Source: Alloprevotella sp.
GTDB taxonomy: Bacteria > Bacteroidota > Bacteroidia > Bacteroidales > Bacteroidaceae
Length of the DNA stretch: 64,000 nt
Assembly (NCBI GenBank): GCA_017478625.1
Contig: JAFVDF010000016.1
Coordinates: forward strand, 124,001-188,000
Direction: 5' to 3'
Positions 45,128 through 53,650 of this stretch are shown here, piece after piece. The stretch's first letter is position 1. Each line of letters opens with the position of its first letter. A program made the translations under genes and the position numbers. Below the pieces are notes generated by a model, which was not told the origin of the DNA, searched no databases, and saw nothing but the letters and a program-made list of their open reading frames with translations.

Positions 45128-47728
45128 CTATTCGTTTCGGAATGTCAGTTTGCCATCGGCTACTCCAACGAAAATAGTTTTCTCTTTGTCTATTGTTCCA
45201 GCCAGCAGGTCTTTTGACAGATTGTTGAGTAGCATCCTTTGCAGTGCGCGCTTGATGGGGCGAGCTCCAAACTCGGCGTCAAATCCTTCTTGCGCTATCA
45301 AGTGGATAGCTTCGTCGTCCACGTGGAGCCGTACGTCTTGTGCTTCGAGCCGTTGGATGATAGTCTGTGTCTGCAGCCTTACGATGTCGGCAATTTGTTC
45401 CTCTGTAAGCGGTTCGAACATTATGATATCATCTACGCGGTTTAGGAATTCTGGCCGTATGGTCTGTTTAAGCATATCTAACACGCCTGTGCGCGCCTCG
45501 TCAATAGCCTTTTCGCGCTGGGCCATAGTGGCACCCTCCAATGCGCCTAGTTTTTCTTGTATGAAGCGACTTCCCAGATTCGACGTCATTATGATAATCG
45601 TATTTTTGAAGTTCACCACGCGTCCTTTGTTATCTGTAAGTCGTCCGTCGTCTAGGACTTGGAGCAATATGTTAAAGACGTCGGGGTGTGCCTTCTCTAT
45701 TTCGTCGAATAAGACCACGCTGTATGGTTTCCGCCTTACGGCCTCGGTCAGTTGCCCGCCCTCTTCGTAGCCTACATAGCCCGGAGGTGCACCGACAAGC
45801 CTTGAAACACTGAATTTCTCCTGATATTCAGACATATCAATACGGGTCATCAGATTCTCGTCATTAAAGAGATATTCTGCAAGTGCCTTGGCTAGTTCGG
45901 TTTTGCCCACACCAGTGGTTCCCAGAAATATGAACGATCCAATCGGTCGCTTGGGATCTTGCAATCCGGCCCTGCTACGGCGCACTGCATCACTGACGGC
46001 GGCAATGGCCTCGCCTTGTCCTACGACGCGCTTGTGTAGTTCGTCTTCGAGATGTAGGAGCTTTTCGCGCTCACTCTGTAGCATTCGGTTTACGGGAATA
46101 CCCGTCCAGCGCGAAACCACATCCGCTATGTCATCGGGCGTAACCTCTTCGCGCACAAGTGCATCGTTTCCCTGCTGGTCTCGGAGTTTTTTCTCCACAC
46201 TGTTTATCTCGTCTTCCAATGCGCGTAGTTTTCCGTAGCGTATCTCAGCCACCTTGCCGTAGTCTCCCTCTCTCTCAGCGCGTTCGGCCTCGAAGCGGAG
46301 TTGTTCCATAAGTTTACGGTTCTCTTGAATCTTGGCAATCAGCTGTCGCTCACCTTCCCATTTTGCACGGAAAGCACTTTCGCGCTCCTGCAATTCGGCA
46401 ATTTCTTTGCCCAATTGGGCTAGTTTAGGCTCGTCGTGTTCTCTCTTGATGGCCTCGCGTTCTATTTCCAGCTGGCGTAACCGGCGAGAAATCTCGTCTA
46501 ATTCTTCGGGCTGAGAGTCGTGTTCCATGCGTAATTTTGCCGCGGCTTCATCCATAAGGTCTATAGCCTTGTCTGGCAGAAAACGGTCGGATATGTAGCG
46601 GTGGGAGAGTTGTGCGGCGGCTATAAGGGCATCGTCTTCGATACGTACCTTATGGTGATTCTCATAACGCTCCTTCAGACCACGTAGAATACTTATTGTG
46701 TCTTCTACACTCGGTTCGTCCACCATTACAGTCTGGAAGCGGCGCTCAAGTGCCTTGTCCTTTTCAAAATACTTTTGGTATTCTTCCAGCGTAGTAGCGC
46801 CGATGGTTCTTATCTCCCCGCGTGAGAGAGCCGGCTTAAGTATGTTGGCTGCATCCATAGCGCCTTCACTTTTACCCGCACCCACCAGCGTATGAATCTC
46901 ATCAATGAAGAGGATTATATTACCCTCCGATTGCGTTACCTCATTCACTACGCTTTTAAGTCGTTCCTCAAACTCGCCCTTATATTTTGCACCGGCCAGC
47001 AGTGCCCCCATATCGAGCGAGAAGAGTTGCTTGTCGCGCAGATTGTCTGGGACGTCGCCACGTACTATACGCTGGGCTATTCCTTCCACTATGGCCGTCT
47101 TACCGGTGCCCGGCTCACCAATCAGGATGGGGTTGTTTTTCGTGCGACGCGATAGGATTTGAAGTACACGGCGTATCTCGTCGTCGCGACCAATCACTGG
47201 GTCGAGGTGTCCGCTCTGCGCTTCATCAACCAGGTTGCGCGCATATTTTTGCAGAGCCTGCCATGTGTCTTCGCTAGACGGACTGTCTGTGGTCTTTCCA
47301 CCTCGGAGCTGGGTAATGGCCTGACTTACGATTTCACGGCTTAGACCTGCGTCACGAAGAATGTGGCCTGCAGTACCATTGGAACTGGTAAGTGCCAGGA
47401 GCAACGTTTCAATACCGACGAAAGTGTCACCTTGTTTGCGGGCCAGTTCTTGCGCCTGAAGCAACACTTGGTTGGCCTCTTTGTCTAGATAAGGTTCACT
47501 GCCGGTCACACGGGGTAGCCGGCCGATTTCATTATGTACAGCCTGTACCAAGGGTTGCAAGGCTACACCAGCCTTATTGAACAGAAATTTTATCACATCT
47601 TCGCCTACGGCAAGTACGCCGGCGAGCAGATGCAAGTCTGTGATAGCTTGTTGTCCGCCTGTAGAAGCTTTGTCTATGGCGGTCTGAATGCTCTCTTGAG
47701 CCTTGATGGTAAAATTATCTAACTTCAT
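45128..47728 (-). CDS. clpB: ATP-dependent disaggregase ClpB
   Basis: 866 residues, the normal ClpB length: a Clp-N double repeat at the N-terminus, AAA1 with Walker A GEPGTGKT and [13 protein letters not shown], then the ~120-residue coiled-coil middle domain ([20 protein letters not shown] ... KLRDQQGN). AAA2 follows with Walker A GTTGVGKT and [16 protein letters not shown]. It solubilises aggregated proteins with DnaK. It is monocistronic, with a 21-bp palindrome array directly upstream. Confidence 0.98.
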   Translation of the reverse strand: MKLDNFTIKAQESIQTAIDKASTGGQQAITDLHLLAGVLAVGEDVIKFLFNKAGVALQPLVQAVHNEIGRLPRVTGSEPYLDKEANQVLLQAQELARKQGDTFVGIETLLLALTSSNGTAGHILRDAGLSREIVSQAITQLRGGKTTDSPSSEDTWQALQKYARNLVDEAQSGHLDPVIGRDDEIRRVLQILSRRTKNNPILIGEPGTGKTAIVEGIAQRIVRGDVPDNLRDKQLFSLDMGALLAGAKYKGEFEERLKSVVNEVTQSEGNIILFIDEIHTLVGAGKSEGAMDAANILKPALSRGEIRTIGATTLEEYQKYFEKDKALERRFQTVMVDEPSVEDTISILRGLKERYENHHKVRIEDDALIAAAQLSHRYISDRFLPDKAIDLMDEAAAKLRMEHDSQPEELDEISRRLRQLEIEREAIKREHDEPKLAQLGKEIAELQERESAFRAKWEGERQLIAKIQENRKLMEQLRFEAERAEREGDYGKVAEIRYGKLRALEDEINSVEKKLRDQQGNDALVREEVTPDDIADVVSRWTGIPVNRMLQSEREKLLHLEDELHKRVVGQGEAIAAVSDAVRRSRAGLQDPKRPIGSFIFLGTTGVGKTELAKALAEYLFNDENLMTRIDMSEYQEKFSVSRLVGAPPGYVGYEEGGQLTEAVRRKPYSVVLFDEIEKAHPDVFNILLQVLDDGRLTDNKGRVVNFKNTIIIMTSNLGSRFIQEKLGALEGATMAQREKAIDEARTGVLDMLKQTIRPEFLNRVDDIIMFEPLTEEQIADIVRLQTQTIIQRLEAQDVRLHVDDEAIHLIAQEGFDAEFGARPIKRALQRMLLNNLSKDLLAGTIDKEKTIFVGVADGKLTFRNE

Positions 47729-47779
47729 ATTTTTCTACGTTTGGTTTCTGTCTTTCTATTACTCAAACTTCTTGCCAAA

Positions 47780-47960
47780 CGCCATTATGCGGTCGTTTTG
47801 TCAGATTATGGGCCTAAATTGCAGGTTTACAGGCTGACAAAATGGCATAATTCCCGTTGTGTGTAGCATAATGCCATTTTCTATTTCACAGTGTGAAATA
47901 TGAAGTTCACACTGTGAAATGTGGAGTTCACACTGTGAACTGAAACAGCGGATTATATAA
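47780..47960. repeat. 21-bp-phased palindrome array, nine positions with both unit types
   Basis: Centres are at 47786 (GCCAT-T-ATGC), 47807 (AGAT-T-ATGGG), 47828 (GGTT-T-ACAGG, weak), 47849 (GGCAT-A-ATTCC), 47870 (AGCAT-A-ATGCC), 47891 (TTTCACA-G-TGTGAAA), 47912 (GTTCACA-C-TGTGAAA), 47933 (GTTCACA-C-TGTGAAC) and 47954 (GGAT-T-ATAT). All are 21 bp apart. It fills the gap between trpB (3' end) and clpB (5' end), both minus strand. No other gene is visible in this 301-bp gap. Confidence 0.92.
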
Positions 47961-48029
47961 CAGACAGACCGCACGGACTTGCTGGCAAATCGGTGCGGTC
48001 TGTAGTAGTGACAGTATAGACTTATTTTG

Positions 48030-49391
48030 TTAAATCTTTGGTACGCTGGCCAATGTCTTGGCAATGTCGGCGTCGGAGATGTCGTAATTCTGCAAGTCGC
48101 CATTCAAGAATTGGTCGTAGGCAGTCATGTCGATGAGTCCGTGGCCTGAAAGGTTGAAGAGGATGGTCTTCTGCTCGCCACTCTCCTTGCAACGCAGCGC
48201 TTCGCGTATGGTAGCGGCGATGGCGTGGCTACTTTCGGGAGCAGGAATGATGCCTTCGGTCTGTGCAAAGAGCAAACCGGCCTGGAAACTTTCCAGCTGC
48301 GGAATATCAACGGCCTTAATATACTGGTCCTTTAAGAGCTGGCTGACAATGGCTCCCGCACCGTGGTAGCGAAGCCCGCCGGCGTGGATGTTGGCCGGTC
48401 TGAAATCGTGGCCGAGCGTGAACATGGGAATCAGTGGCGTGTAACCGCTTGCGTCGCCGAAGTCATATTCAAATTTGCCTCTTGTAAGTTTTGGGCAACT
48501 ACTGGGCTCTGCAGTTATGAACGTGGTCTGCTTTCCGTCCAGTAAGTTATGGCGCAGGAACGGGAAGGCCAGACCGCCGAAGTTACTTCCGCCACCGAAG
48601 CAGGCTATGACAATGTCAGGATACTCACCTGCCTGCTCCATCTGCTTCTCTGCTTCCAGTCCGATAACGGTCTGGTGGAGCGATACATGGTTCAGTACGG
48701 AGCCGAGCGTGTATTTACAGTTGGGTGTGCTTATGGCAAGTTCTATTGCTTCGCTGATGGCTGTTCCCAGCGAGCCGGGATTGGTCGGGTCGGCCGTGAT
48801 AAAATCTTTTCCTGCGCGTGTGGACATTGAAGGAGAGCCTTCTACCGTTGCTCCAAATGTGCGCATCATTATGCTCCGATAGGGTTTCTGTTGCAGACTA
48901 ATCTTTACTTGATAGACCGCAGCTTCCAAACCGAAAGTGCGAGCCGCATAACTCAGCGCGGCACCCCACTGGCCTGCGCCCGTCTCGGTAGTAACATTCG
49001 TGATGCCCTGTTCTTTGAGGTAATAGCATTGTGCGAGGGCGGAATTGATCTTGTGGGAGCCAAGCGGATTGACGCTCTCGTTCTTGAAATAAATATGAGC
49101 GGGTGTATCCAGTGCTTTCTCCAGGTCGTAGGCACGGACGAGTGGCGTGGCGCGATAGGACTTGTATTTTTCCAGAACGGGTTCCGGAATGTCTATAAAG
49201 GAGTGTGTTTGGTCAAGTTCCTGCCGTGCACATTCTTCTGCGAAGAGCGGAAAGAAATCTTCAACTTTCACAGGCTCGTGAGTGGCCGGGTTGAGTGGCG
49301 GAAGGGGCTTATTGACCATGTCTGCCTGGATGTTGTACCACTGTGTAGGGATTTCGCTCTCTTGGAGCAAGAAACGCTTTTGTTTAGTCAT
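48030..49391 (-). CDS. trpB: Tryptophan synthase beta chain, TrpB2 type
   Basis: A 453-residue TrpB2-family enzyme with the long N-terminal segment (QWYNIQADM ... PPLNPAT). The PLP lysine is K114 in NPLGSHKINSALA, TETGAGQWG forms the active-site loop, and FGGGSNFGG binds the PLP phosphate. It condenses indole and serine to tryptophan. No trpA or other trp gene is adjacent, so it may salvage indole. It is controlled by a tryptophan attenuator directly upstream. Confidence 0.95.
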   Translation of the reverse strand: MTKQKRFLLQESEIPTQWYNIQADMVNKPLPPLNPATHEPVKVEDFFPLFAEECARQELDQTHSFIDIPEPVLEKYKSYRATPLVRAYDLEKALDTPAHIYFKNESVNPLGSHKINSALAQCYYLKEQGITNVTTETGAGQWGAALSYAARTFGLEAAVYQVKISLQQKPYRSIMMRTFGATVEGSPSMSTRAGKDFITADPTNPGSLGTAISEAIELAISTPNCKYTLGSVLNHVSLHQTVIGLEAEKQMEQAGEYPDIVIACFGGGSNFGGLAFPFLRHNLLDGKQTTFITAEPSSCPKLTRGKFEYDFGDASGYTPLIPMFTLGHDFRPANIHAGGLRYHGAGAIVSQLLKDQYIKAVDIPQLESFQAGLLFAQTEGIIPAPESSHAIAATIREALRCKESGEQKTILFNLSGHGLIDMTAYDQFLNGDLQNYDISDADIAKTLASVPKI

Positions 49392-49460
49392 GGGATAATG
49401 ATTTTAGATTATATAAGAAATGTGTATGTCGGATAGATGTGTCGGATAGTGGGAGAAGTG

Positions 49461-49497
49461 AAAAGAAAAAGGCCTGTCGTAAGAACGGCAGGCCTTT
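49461..49497 (-). terminator. Attenuator terminator in the trpB leader
   Basis: On the minus strand AAAGGCCTGCCG pairs with CGACAGGCCTTT (one C-A mismatch) around loop TTCTTA, followed by TTCTTTTC. It sits 69 bp before the trpB ATG and 31 bp after the leader-peptide stop codon. Confidence 0.88.
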
Positions 49498-49528
49498 GTA
49501 TCTTTATGTATCTACACGGCGACGTTGC

Positions 49529-49591
49529 TCACGACTGTCTGAGTCTTGAGTTGCGCCACCACCAATTTGCAGATAATTGTTTCATTTTCAT
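49529..49591 (-). CDS. Tryptophan leader peptide (trpL-like), 20 residues
   Basis: On the minus strand an ATG at 49591 opens MKMKQLSANWWWRNSRLRQS and a TGA stop ends at 49529. A second in-frame ATG is at 49585. Three consecutive Trp codons occupy 49556-49564. The ORF starts about 20 bp after a good promoter and ends 31 bp before a terminator. GUCGUGAG (49528-49535, overlapping the stop codon) can pair over 8 bp with CUUACGAC (49476-49483) in the terminator loop and 3' arm. A ribosome stalled at the Trp codons would leave this antiterminator free; one reaching the stop would cover it. GGUGGCG and CGUCGCC can also form a competing hairpin. Confidence 0.9.
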   Translation of the reverse strand: MKMKQLSANWWWRNSRLRQS

Positions 49592-49611
49592 GTAAGTGAG
49601 TCTTTCGTGTA

Positions 49612-49643
49612 CAAATGTATGGGATGTGATATTACGAACCAAA
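49612..49643 (-). promoter_or_regulatory. Promoter of the trp leader and trpB
   Basis: On the minus strand TTTG (49640-49643) and TACATTTG (49612-49619) are separated by exactly 20 bp. This is a full Bacteroides -33/-7 match. The expected start site is only about 15 nt before the leader ATG. Confidence 0.85.
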
Positions 49644-49752
49644 CTTTTTGCCGAAAAAAGTAGGTTTTTTCTTTCGTTTTGTAATTCTTTGAGGTGTCGG
49701 AATGCTGAAAGGCGCCTATTTGATAGTTAGAGTGTGCACAATGTGCGCGTTT

Positions 49753-50274
49753 TTATTCAGTATCAAGCCCGTTGGCACGCCGTGCATATTCAAATAGTGC
49801 AGAGGGAAGATGACAATAGCCGTCAGGATGCTTCTGCAAGTAGTCCTGATGGTACTCGTCGGCCGCATAGAAGTTCCGAAGTGGAAGTATCTCCGTAGCA
49901 ATCGGCTCGGAGTAAGACTCTGCCACCTTGGCGCATATTTCTTTGGCCAGATGCTCCGTTTCTGCATCCTCATAGTATATGCCTGTGCGATAGCGAGTAC
50001 CGATGTCATGGGCCTGCCCATTAACTTGAGTGGGATCTATGGCCTTGAAAAACATTTCCAGAAGCAGGTGTAGGCTGACTACATCGGCGTCATAGATGAT
50101 ATGTACGGCTTCTGCATATCCCGTAGTATCGGTATAGACTTCTTTATAGGTGGGCGCTTCGGTATCTCCGTTTGCGAAGCCTGTTTCTGTACTCAGTACG
50201 CCACGGACTTGCTTGAAATAATGTTGCGTGCCCCAGAAGCAGCCTCCTGCAAGGTAAAGATGTTTTTCGGTCAT
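49753..50274 (-). CDS. msrA: Peptide-methionine (S)-S-oxide reductase
   Basis: 173 residues with the catalytic GCFWG at 11-15 (Cys12 nucleophile), YAEAVHIIYD, and FFKAIDPTQVNGQAHDIGTRYRTGIYY. This is the standard MsrA core without a fused MsrB domain. It repairs oxidised methionine. It lies 4 bp after the sulfatase gene on the same strand, so it is probably cotranscribed. The start codon is the ATG at 50274. Confidence 0.96.
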   Translation of the reverse strand: MTEKHLYLAGGCFWGTQHYFKQVRGVLSTETGFANGDTEAPTYKEVYTDTTGYAEAVHIIYDADVVSLHLLLEMFFKAIDPTQVNGQAHDIGTRYRTGIYYEDAETEHLAKEICAKVAESYSEPIATEILPLRNFYAADEYHQDYLQKHPDGYCHLPSALFEYARRANGLDTE

Positions 50275-50278
50275 AATC

Positions 50279-51907
50279 TTATAGTGTAAAATCGTTGAGT
50301 ATTGGGTCGTGATATTGGAGTTGCAGGCGTTTTAACTCTTTGCGCATACGCCTGGTAGCCTTCTCTGTGCCCGGCTGACCATAGATGTTATGCAGTTCAT
50401 GAGGATCCGCTTGCAAGTCATAGAGTTCCCAAGCGTCAATATCTTGGTAGAAATGAATCAGCTTATAGCGTCCGTCAAATACACCGTAATGACGTTTTAC
50501 ACTGTGCTCGGCTGGAAACTCATAATAATGGTAGTAGAGACTGTGACGCCAGTTTTTCGGATGTTCTCCTTTGAGCAGTGGCAAGAGAGACACACCGTCC
50601 ATATCTGCAGGAACCTGTGCGCCGGCAAGTTCGAGGAAAGTGGGCGCGTAGTCTATGTTTTGTACCATTTCGTGTATCAGTCCGTCGTCGCCCTTATCGT
50701 GCAGATTGGCTTCACGCTCTTTTTGCAGGGTGCGAGGCAGTTGCATTACCAGTGGAGTGGCAAATGATTCCTGATACATAAAGCGTTTGTCGAACCAGCC
50801 GTGTTCGCCCATATAAAAGCCTTGGTCGCTGGTATATACGATAAGGGTGCTGTCCGTCAGACCTGCATTTTCCAGATAATCTAACAGTCGGCCCACATTG
50901 TCGTCCAGCGTCTTTACCACTTTGGCATAATCGCGCATGTAGCGCTGATATTTGAATTCAGCCAGCGCACGGGCTCTCTCGCTGTATTGGCTGGGCTTCT
51001 GGGTCTCCAACTCATTCTGGAGTTCGTGGAAGTCGGGGAAACGATTCAGAAAATCTACAGTGAGCGAATCGTAGAAGAAGGAATAGGCCAACTGGTCTCT
51101 GCCGTCAAGTCGGGTGACCATATTTTTGTAATGCTCAGATAGGCGCGTGTGTTCATAAGGCTGATACATCTTGGTGTCGTACACGAGGTCCATATCTTTT
51201 GCAATATGCATTTCCTGTGTTTGAGCCGCGCGACGCCCGTCGAAATCATCGTAGAAAGTGTCAGGAAGCTGAAATTCCTGATCTTCATACTCGTGCAGGT
51301 ATTTTATTTCGGGCAACCAATCGCGGTGTATAGCCTTGTGATGGACGAGTATAAGGAAAGGTTTTTCCTTGTCGCGTTTATTCTCCAACCAGTCTATGGC
51401 CTTGTCCGTAATGATATTGGTAAGGTATCCTTTCTCGGTGCTTGTAGTGCCGTCCATATTGATGAACGGCGGGTTGTAGTAGTCGCCCTGTCCTGGCACT
51501 ATGTTCCAGAAATCAAAGCCCGTCGGGTCGCTTACGAGGTGCCACTTACCAATCAGTGCAGTCTCGTAGCCTGCCTGCTGGAGTAACTTGGGCATCGTCT
51601 GCTGGCTCCCGTCAAAGATTCCGTGCTCGTTGTTGGTAAATCCATTATTATGACTGTGTTTCCCCGTAATCATACAGGCACGGCTGGGCCCACTGAGCGA
51701 GTTGGCTACATAGCTTTGCGTAAATCGGAGCCCGTTTTCGGCTATGCGGTCAAGGTTGGGCGTCTGTATGTGGCTTCTGTCGTAGCACGACATCATCTGT
51801 GCCGTGTGGTCATCCGTCATAATATACACCACATTATAGCGCTGGGCCGATGCCGCTATGGGAAGGAGCGACAGCACAGCGGCCATTTTACCGTAGGTCT
51901 GTTTCAT
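50279..51907 (-). CDS. Secreted Ser-type sulfatase
   Basis: 542 residues from the Met giving a signal peptide (MKQTYGKMAAVLSLLPIAASAQ); an earlier in-frame Met precedes it but would bury this signal. The sulfatase motif is S72-G-P-S-R, where Ser72 would become formylglycine. Ser-type enzymes need an anaerobic sulfatase-maturating enzyme, which is not in the window. MTDDHTAQ binds calcium, LIGKWHLVSD is the second signature, and YTSDQGFYMGEHGWFDKR completes the site. It resembles glycan O-sulfatases. It is 28 bp after glmM. Confidence 0.92.
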   Translation of the reverse strand: MKQTYGKMAAVLSLLPIAASAQRYNVVYIMTDDHTAQMMSCYDRSHIQTPNLDRIAENGLRFTQSYVANSLSGPSRACMITGKHSHNNGFTNNEHGIFDGSQQTMPKLLQQAGYETALIGKWHLVSDPTGFDFWNIVPGQGDYYNPPFINMDGTTSTEKGYLTNIITDKAIDWLENKRDKEKPFLILVHHKAIHRDWLPEIKYLHEYEDQEFQLPDTFYDDFDGRRAAQTQEMHIAKDMDLVYDTKMYQPYEHTRLSEHYKNMVTRLDGRDQLAYSFFYDSLTVDFLNRFPDFHELQNELETQKPSQYSERARALAEFKYQRYMRDYAKVVKTLDDNVGRLLDYLENAGLTDSTLIVYTSDQGFYMGEHGWFDKRFMYQESFATPLVMQLPRTLQKEREANLHDKGDDGLIHEMVQNIDYAPTFLELAGAQVPADMDGVSLLPLLKGEHPKNWRHSLYYHYYEFPAEHSVKRHYGVFDGRYKLIHFYQDIDAWELYDLQADPHELHNIYGQPGTEKATRRMRKELKRLQLQYHDPILNDFTL

Positions 51908-51935
51908 AGATTGAGGAAATTGGAGAATGAAAGGA

Positions 51936-53321
51936 TTAGAGGAATTTATGGACTTCCGCCATAACGGCTTGGGCAATTTGTTCGGCTTCTTCGGATGTGT
52001 GGGCTTCAGAATAGACGCGAATGATAGGTTCTGTATTGCTTTTGCGTAGGTGTACCCAACTGTCGGCGAAGTCTATCTTCACGCCATCTATGTCGGTGAT
52101 GTGTTCAGAAGCATACTTTTCTTTGATGGCAGCCAGTAGTCCGTCGATATCTGTGCCGGGCTGGAGGTCAATGCGGTTCTTCGCCATAAAATAGGGCGGA
52201 TAACTTTTACGCAACTCCGATGTTTTCTTCCCGCTCTTAGCCATATAAGTCAGCATAAGGGCTATACCGACCAGCGTGTCCCTGCCGTAATGAGATGCGG
52301 GATATATCACGCCACCATTCCCTTCTCCGCCAATGACAGCCCCGGTCTCTTTCATCTTCAAAACTACGTTGATTTCTCCGACGGCCGCAGGTGCATAGGT
52401 ACAGCCATAGTTTTCGGTTACATCGCGTAGGGCTCTGGTTGAAGAAAGGTTAGAAACCGTAGCGCCGGGAGTATGTTTCAGTACCCAGTCGGCACAAGTG
52501 ACGAGCGTGTATTCTTCTCCGTACATTTCGCCGTCTTCTTGTATAAAAGCCAAACGATCTACGTCGGGGTCGCATACAAAACCAATGTCGTAACCGCCTT
52601 GTGCCATCAGACTGCATATTCCGTCAAGGTGCTGGCGTAAGGGTTCTGGATTATGGGCAAACTGGCCGTCGGGCGTTCCATTAAGTACCGTGTAGTTTTC
52701 TACGCCGAGGGCGCGCAGAAGCTTGGGAAGTACGATGCCTCCTACGGAGTTGATGGTGTCGAGGCATACACGGAAATTTGCTTTCTTTATGGCCTCAGCA
52801 TCTACGAGGTCAAGATCGAGAATCTTCTGTATATGTATTTCATCGTAGATAGGCTTGCTCTCGTAGTGGCCCAAGTTGTCCACGTCTGCATAGATGAAAT
52901 CTTCCGCGTCGGCTATGCGAACCACTTCGGAAGCCTCTGCAGGAGGTAGGAACTCGCCTTTTTCGTTTAGAAACTTAAGCGCATTCCATTGGCGGGGATT
53001 ATGGCTGGCTGTCAGTATTATGCCACCGAGTGCTTTCTCCTCTGTGACTGCAATCTCGGTAGTGGGCGTCGTAGCTAGGCCTATGTCCACCACGTCGAGG
53101 CCCATACCCATCAGCGTGCCACATACGCAATGGTTCAGCATGGAGCCACTGATGCGTGCGTCGCGACCTACAACGATTTTCTTAGACAGTCCGGCCGACT
53201 GACGTAAGCGTAGCGTAGCGTAGGCACTTACTGATTTGGTAATATCGAGTGGATTTAGAGTGTTGCCGGGGGCACCTCCGATGGTACCGCGAAATCCGGA
53301 AATAGATTTAATCAGTGTCAT
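51936..53321 (-). CDS. glmM: Phosphoglucosamine mutase (or phosphohexomutase)
   Basis: 461 residues of the alpha-D-phosphohexomutase family. The start KSISGFRGTIGG, catalytic Ser106 in TASHNP, metal loop DPDVDRLAF, sugar-binding GEGNGGVIYP and phosphate-binding RKSNTEPIIRVYSEA are all intact. The SGFRGTIGG start and length favour the Bacteroidota GlmM/ManB-like group, so GlcN-6-P to GlcN-1-P is likely but mannose or glucose phosphates are possible. It is first of glmM-sulfatase-msrA. Confidence 0.88.
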   Translation of the reverse strand: MTLIKSISGFRGTIGGAPGNTLNPLDITKSVSAYATLRLRQSAGLSKKIVVGRDARISGSMLNHCVCGTLMGMGLDVVDIGLATTPTTEIAVTEEKALGGIILTASHNPRQWNALKFLNEKGEFLPPAEASEVVRIADAEDFIYADVDNLGHYESKPIYDEIHIQKILDLDLVDAEAIKKANFRVCLDTINSVGGIVLPKLLRALGVENYTVLNGTPDGQFAHNPEPLRQHLDGICSLMAQGGYDIGFVCDPDVDRLAFIQEDGEMYGEEYTLVTCADWVLKHTPGATVSNLSSTRALRDVTENYGCTYAPAAVGEINVVLKMKETGAVIGGEGNGGVIYPASHYGRDTLVGIALMLTYMAKSGKKTSELRKSYPPYFMAKNRIDLQPGTDIDGLLAAIKEKYASEHITDIDGVKIDFADSWVHLRKSNTEPIIRVYSEAHTSEEAEQIAQAVMAEVHKFL

Positions 53322-53359
53322 AGTTAGGGTGGATTATGCAATGAGTTTGGTTATCAGTG

Positions 53360-53367
53360 CAAAAATA
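53360..53367 (-). promoter_or_regulatory. -7 element for glmM
   Basis: TATTTTTG on the minus strand fits TAnnTTTG, 38 bp before the glmM ATG. A degenerate TTG lies about 17 bp upstream. Confidence 0.5.
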
Positions 53368-53475
53368 CACGAAAACCCCGAAAGCAATATAAGGAATTAA
53401 GGAATAATTCAGATTCAGAGACAGGCCGGTTTCTTTCATCCTGCACATTTCTGACCCCAGTGAGTAAAAGGCTCA

Positions 53476-53551
53476 TTCCATTATGCCGTCGGGTAATAAA
53501 AAGAAGAAAAAAAGACGTTAAATTATGTTATGATATTGCGGAATTATGCTA
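53476..53551. repeat. Possible short 21-bp-phased array before the TonB receptor
   Basis: TTCCAT-T-ATGCCG is centred at 53482, AAAT-T-ATGTTA at 53524 and GGAAT-T-ATGC at 53545. These are separated by 42 and 21 bp. The position between (53503) shows no unit and no TTTCACA unit is present. It lies within the divergent 329-bp gap between glmM and the TonB receptor, which otherwise holds only promoter-like AT-rich sequence (TATTTTCG at 53550). Confidence 0.45.
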
Positions 53552-53650
53552 TTTTCGCACCGTGTTAAGCAAAAGCTTAAAAGGAAACTTTTTATAGTTG
53601 CCTACATCTTTCAGTGAAACCAACCAATTATTCACACAAAATTTTCTTTT

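Noticed and set aside
47780-47960. CRISPR array
   Set aside because: Repeats are 13-17 bp palindromes with 4-8 bp between them and the unit sequences differ. There are no 25-45 bp unique spacers and no cas genes.
47801-48103. 100-residue minus-strand ORF through the palindrome array
   Set aside because: The repeated CELHISQCELHIS peptide is only the 21-bp (7-codon) array read as codons. There is no start signal or family.
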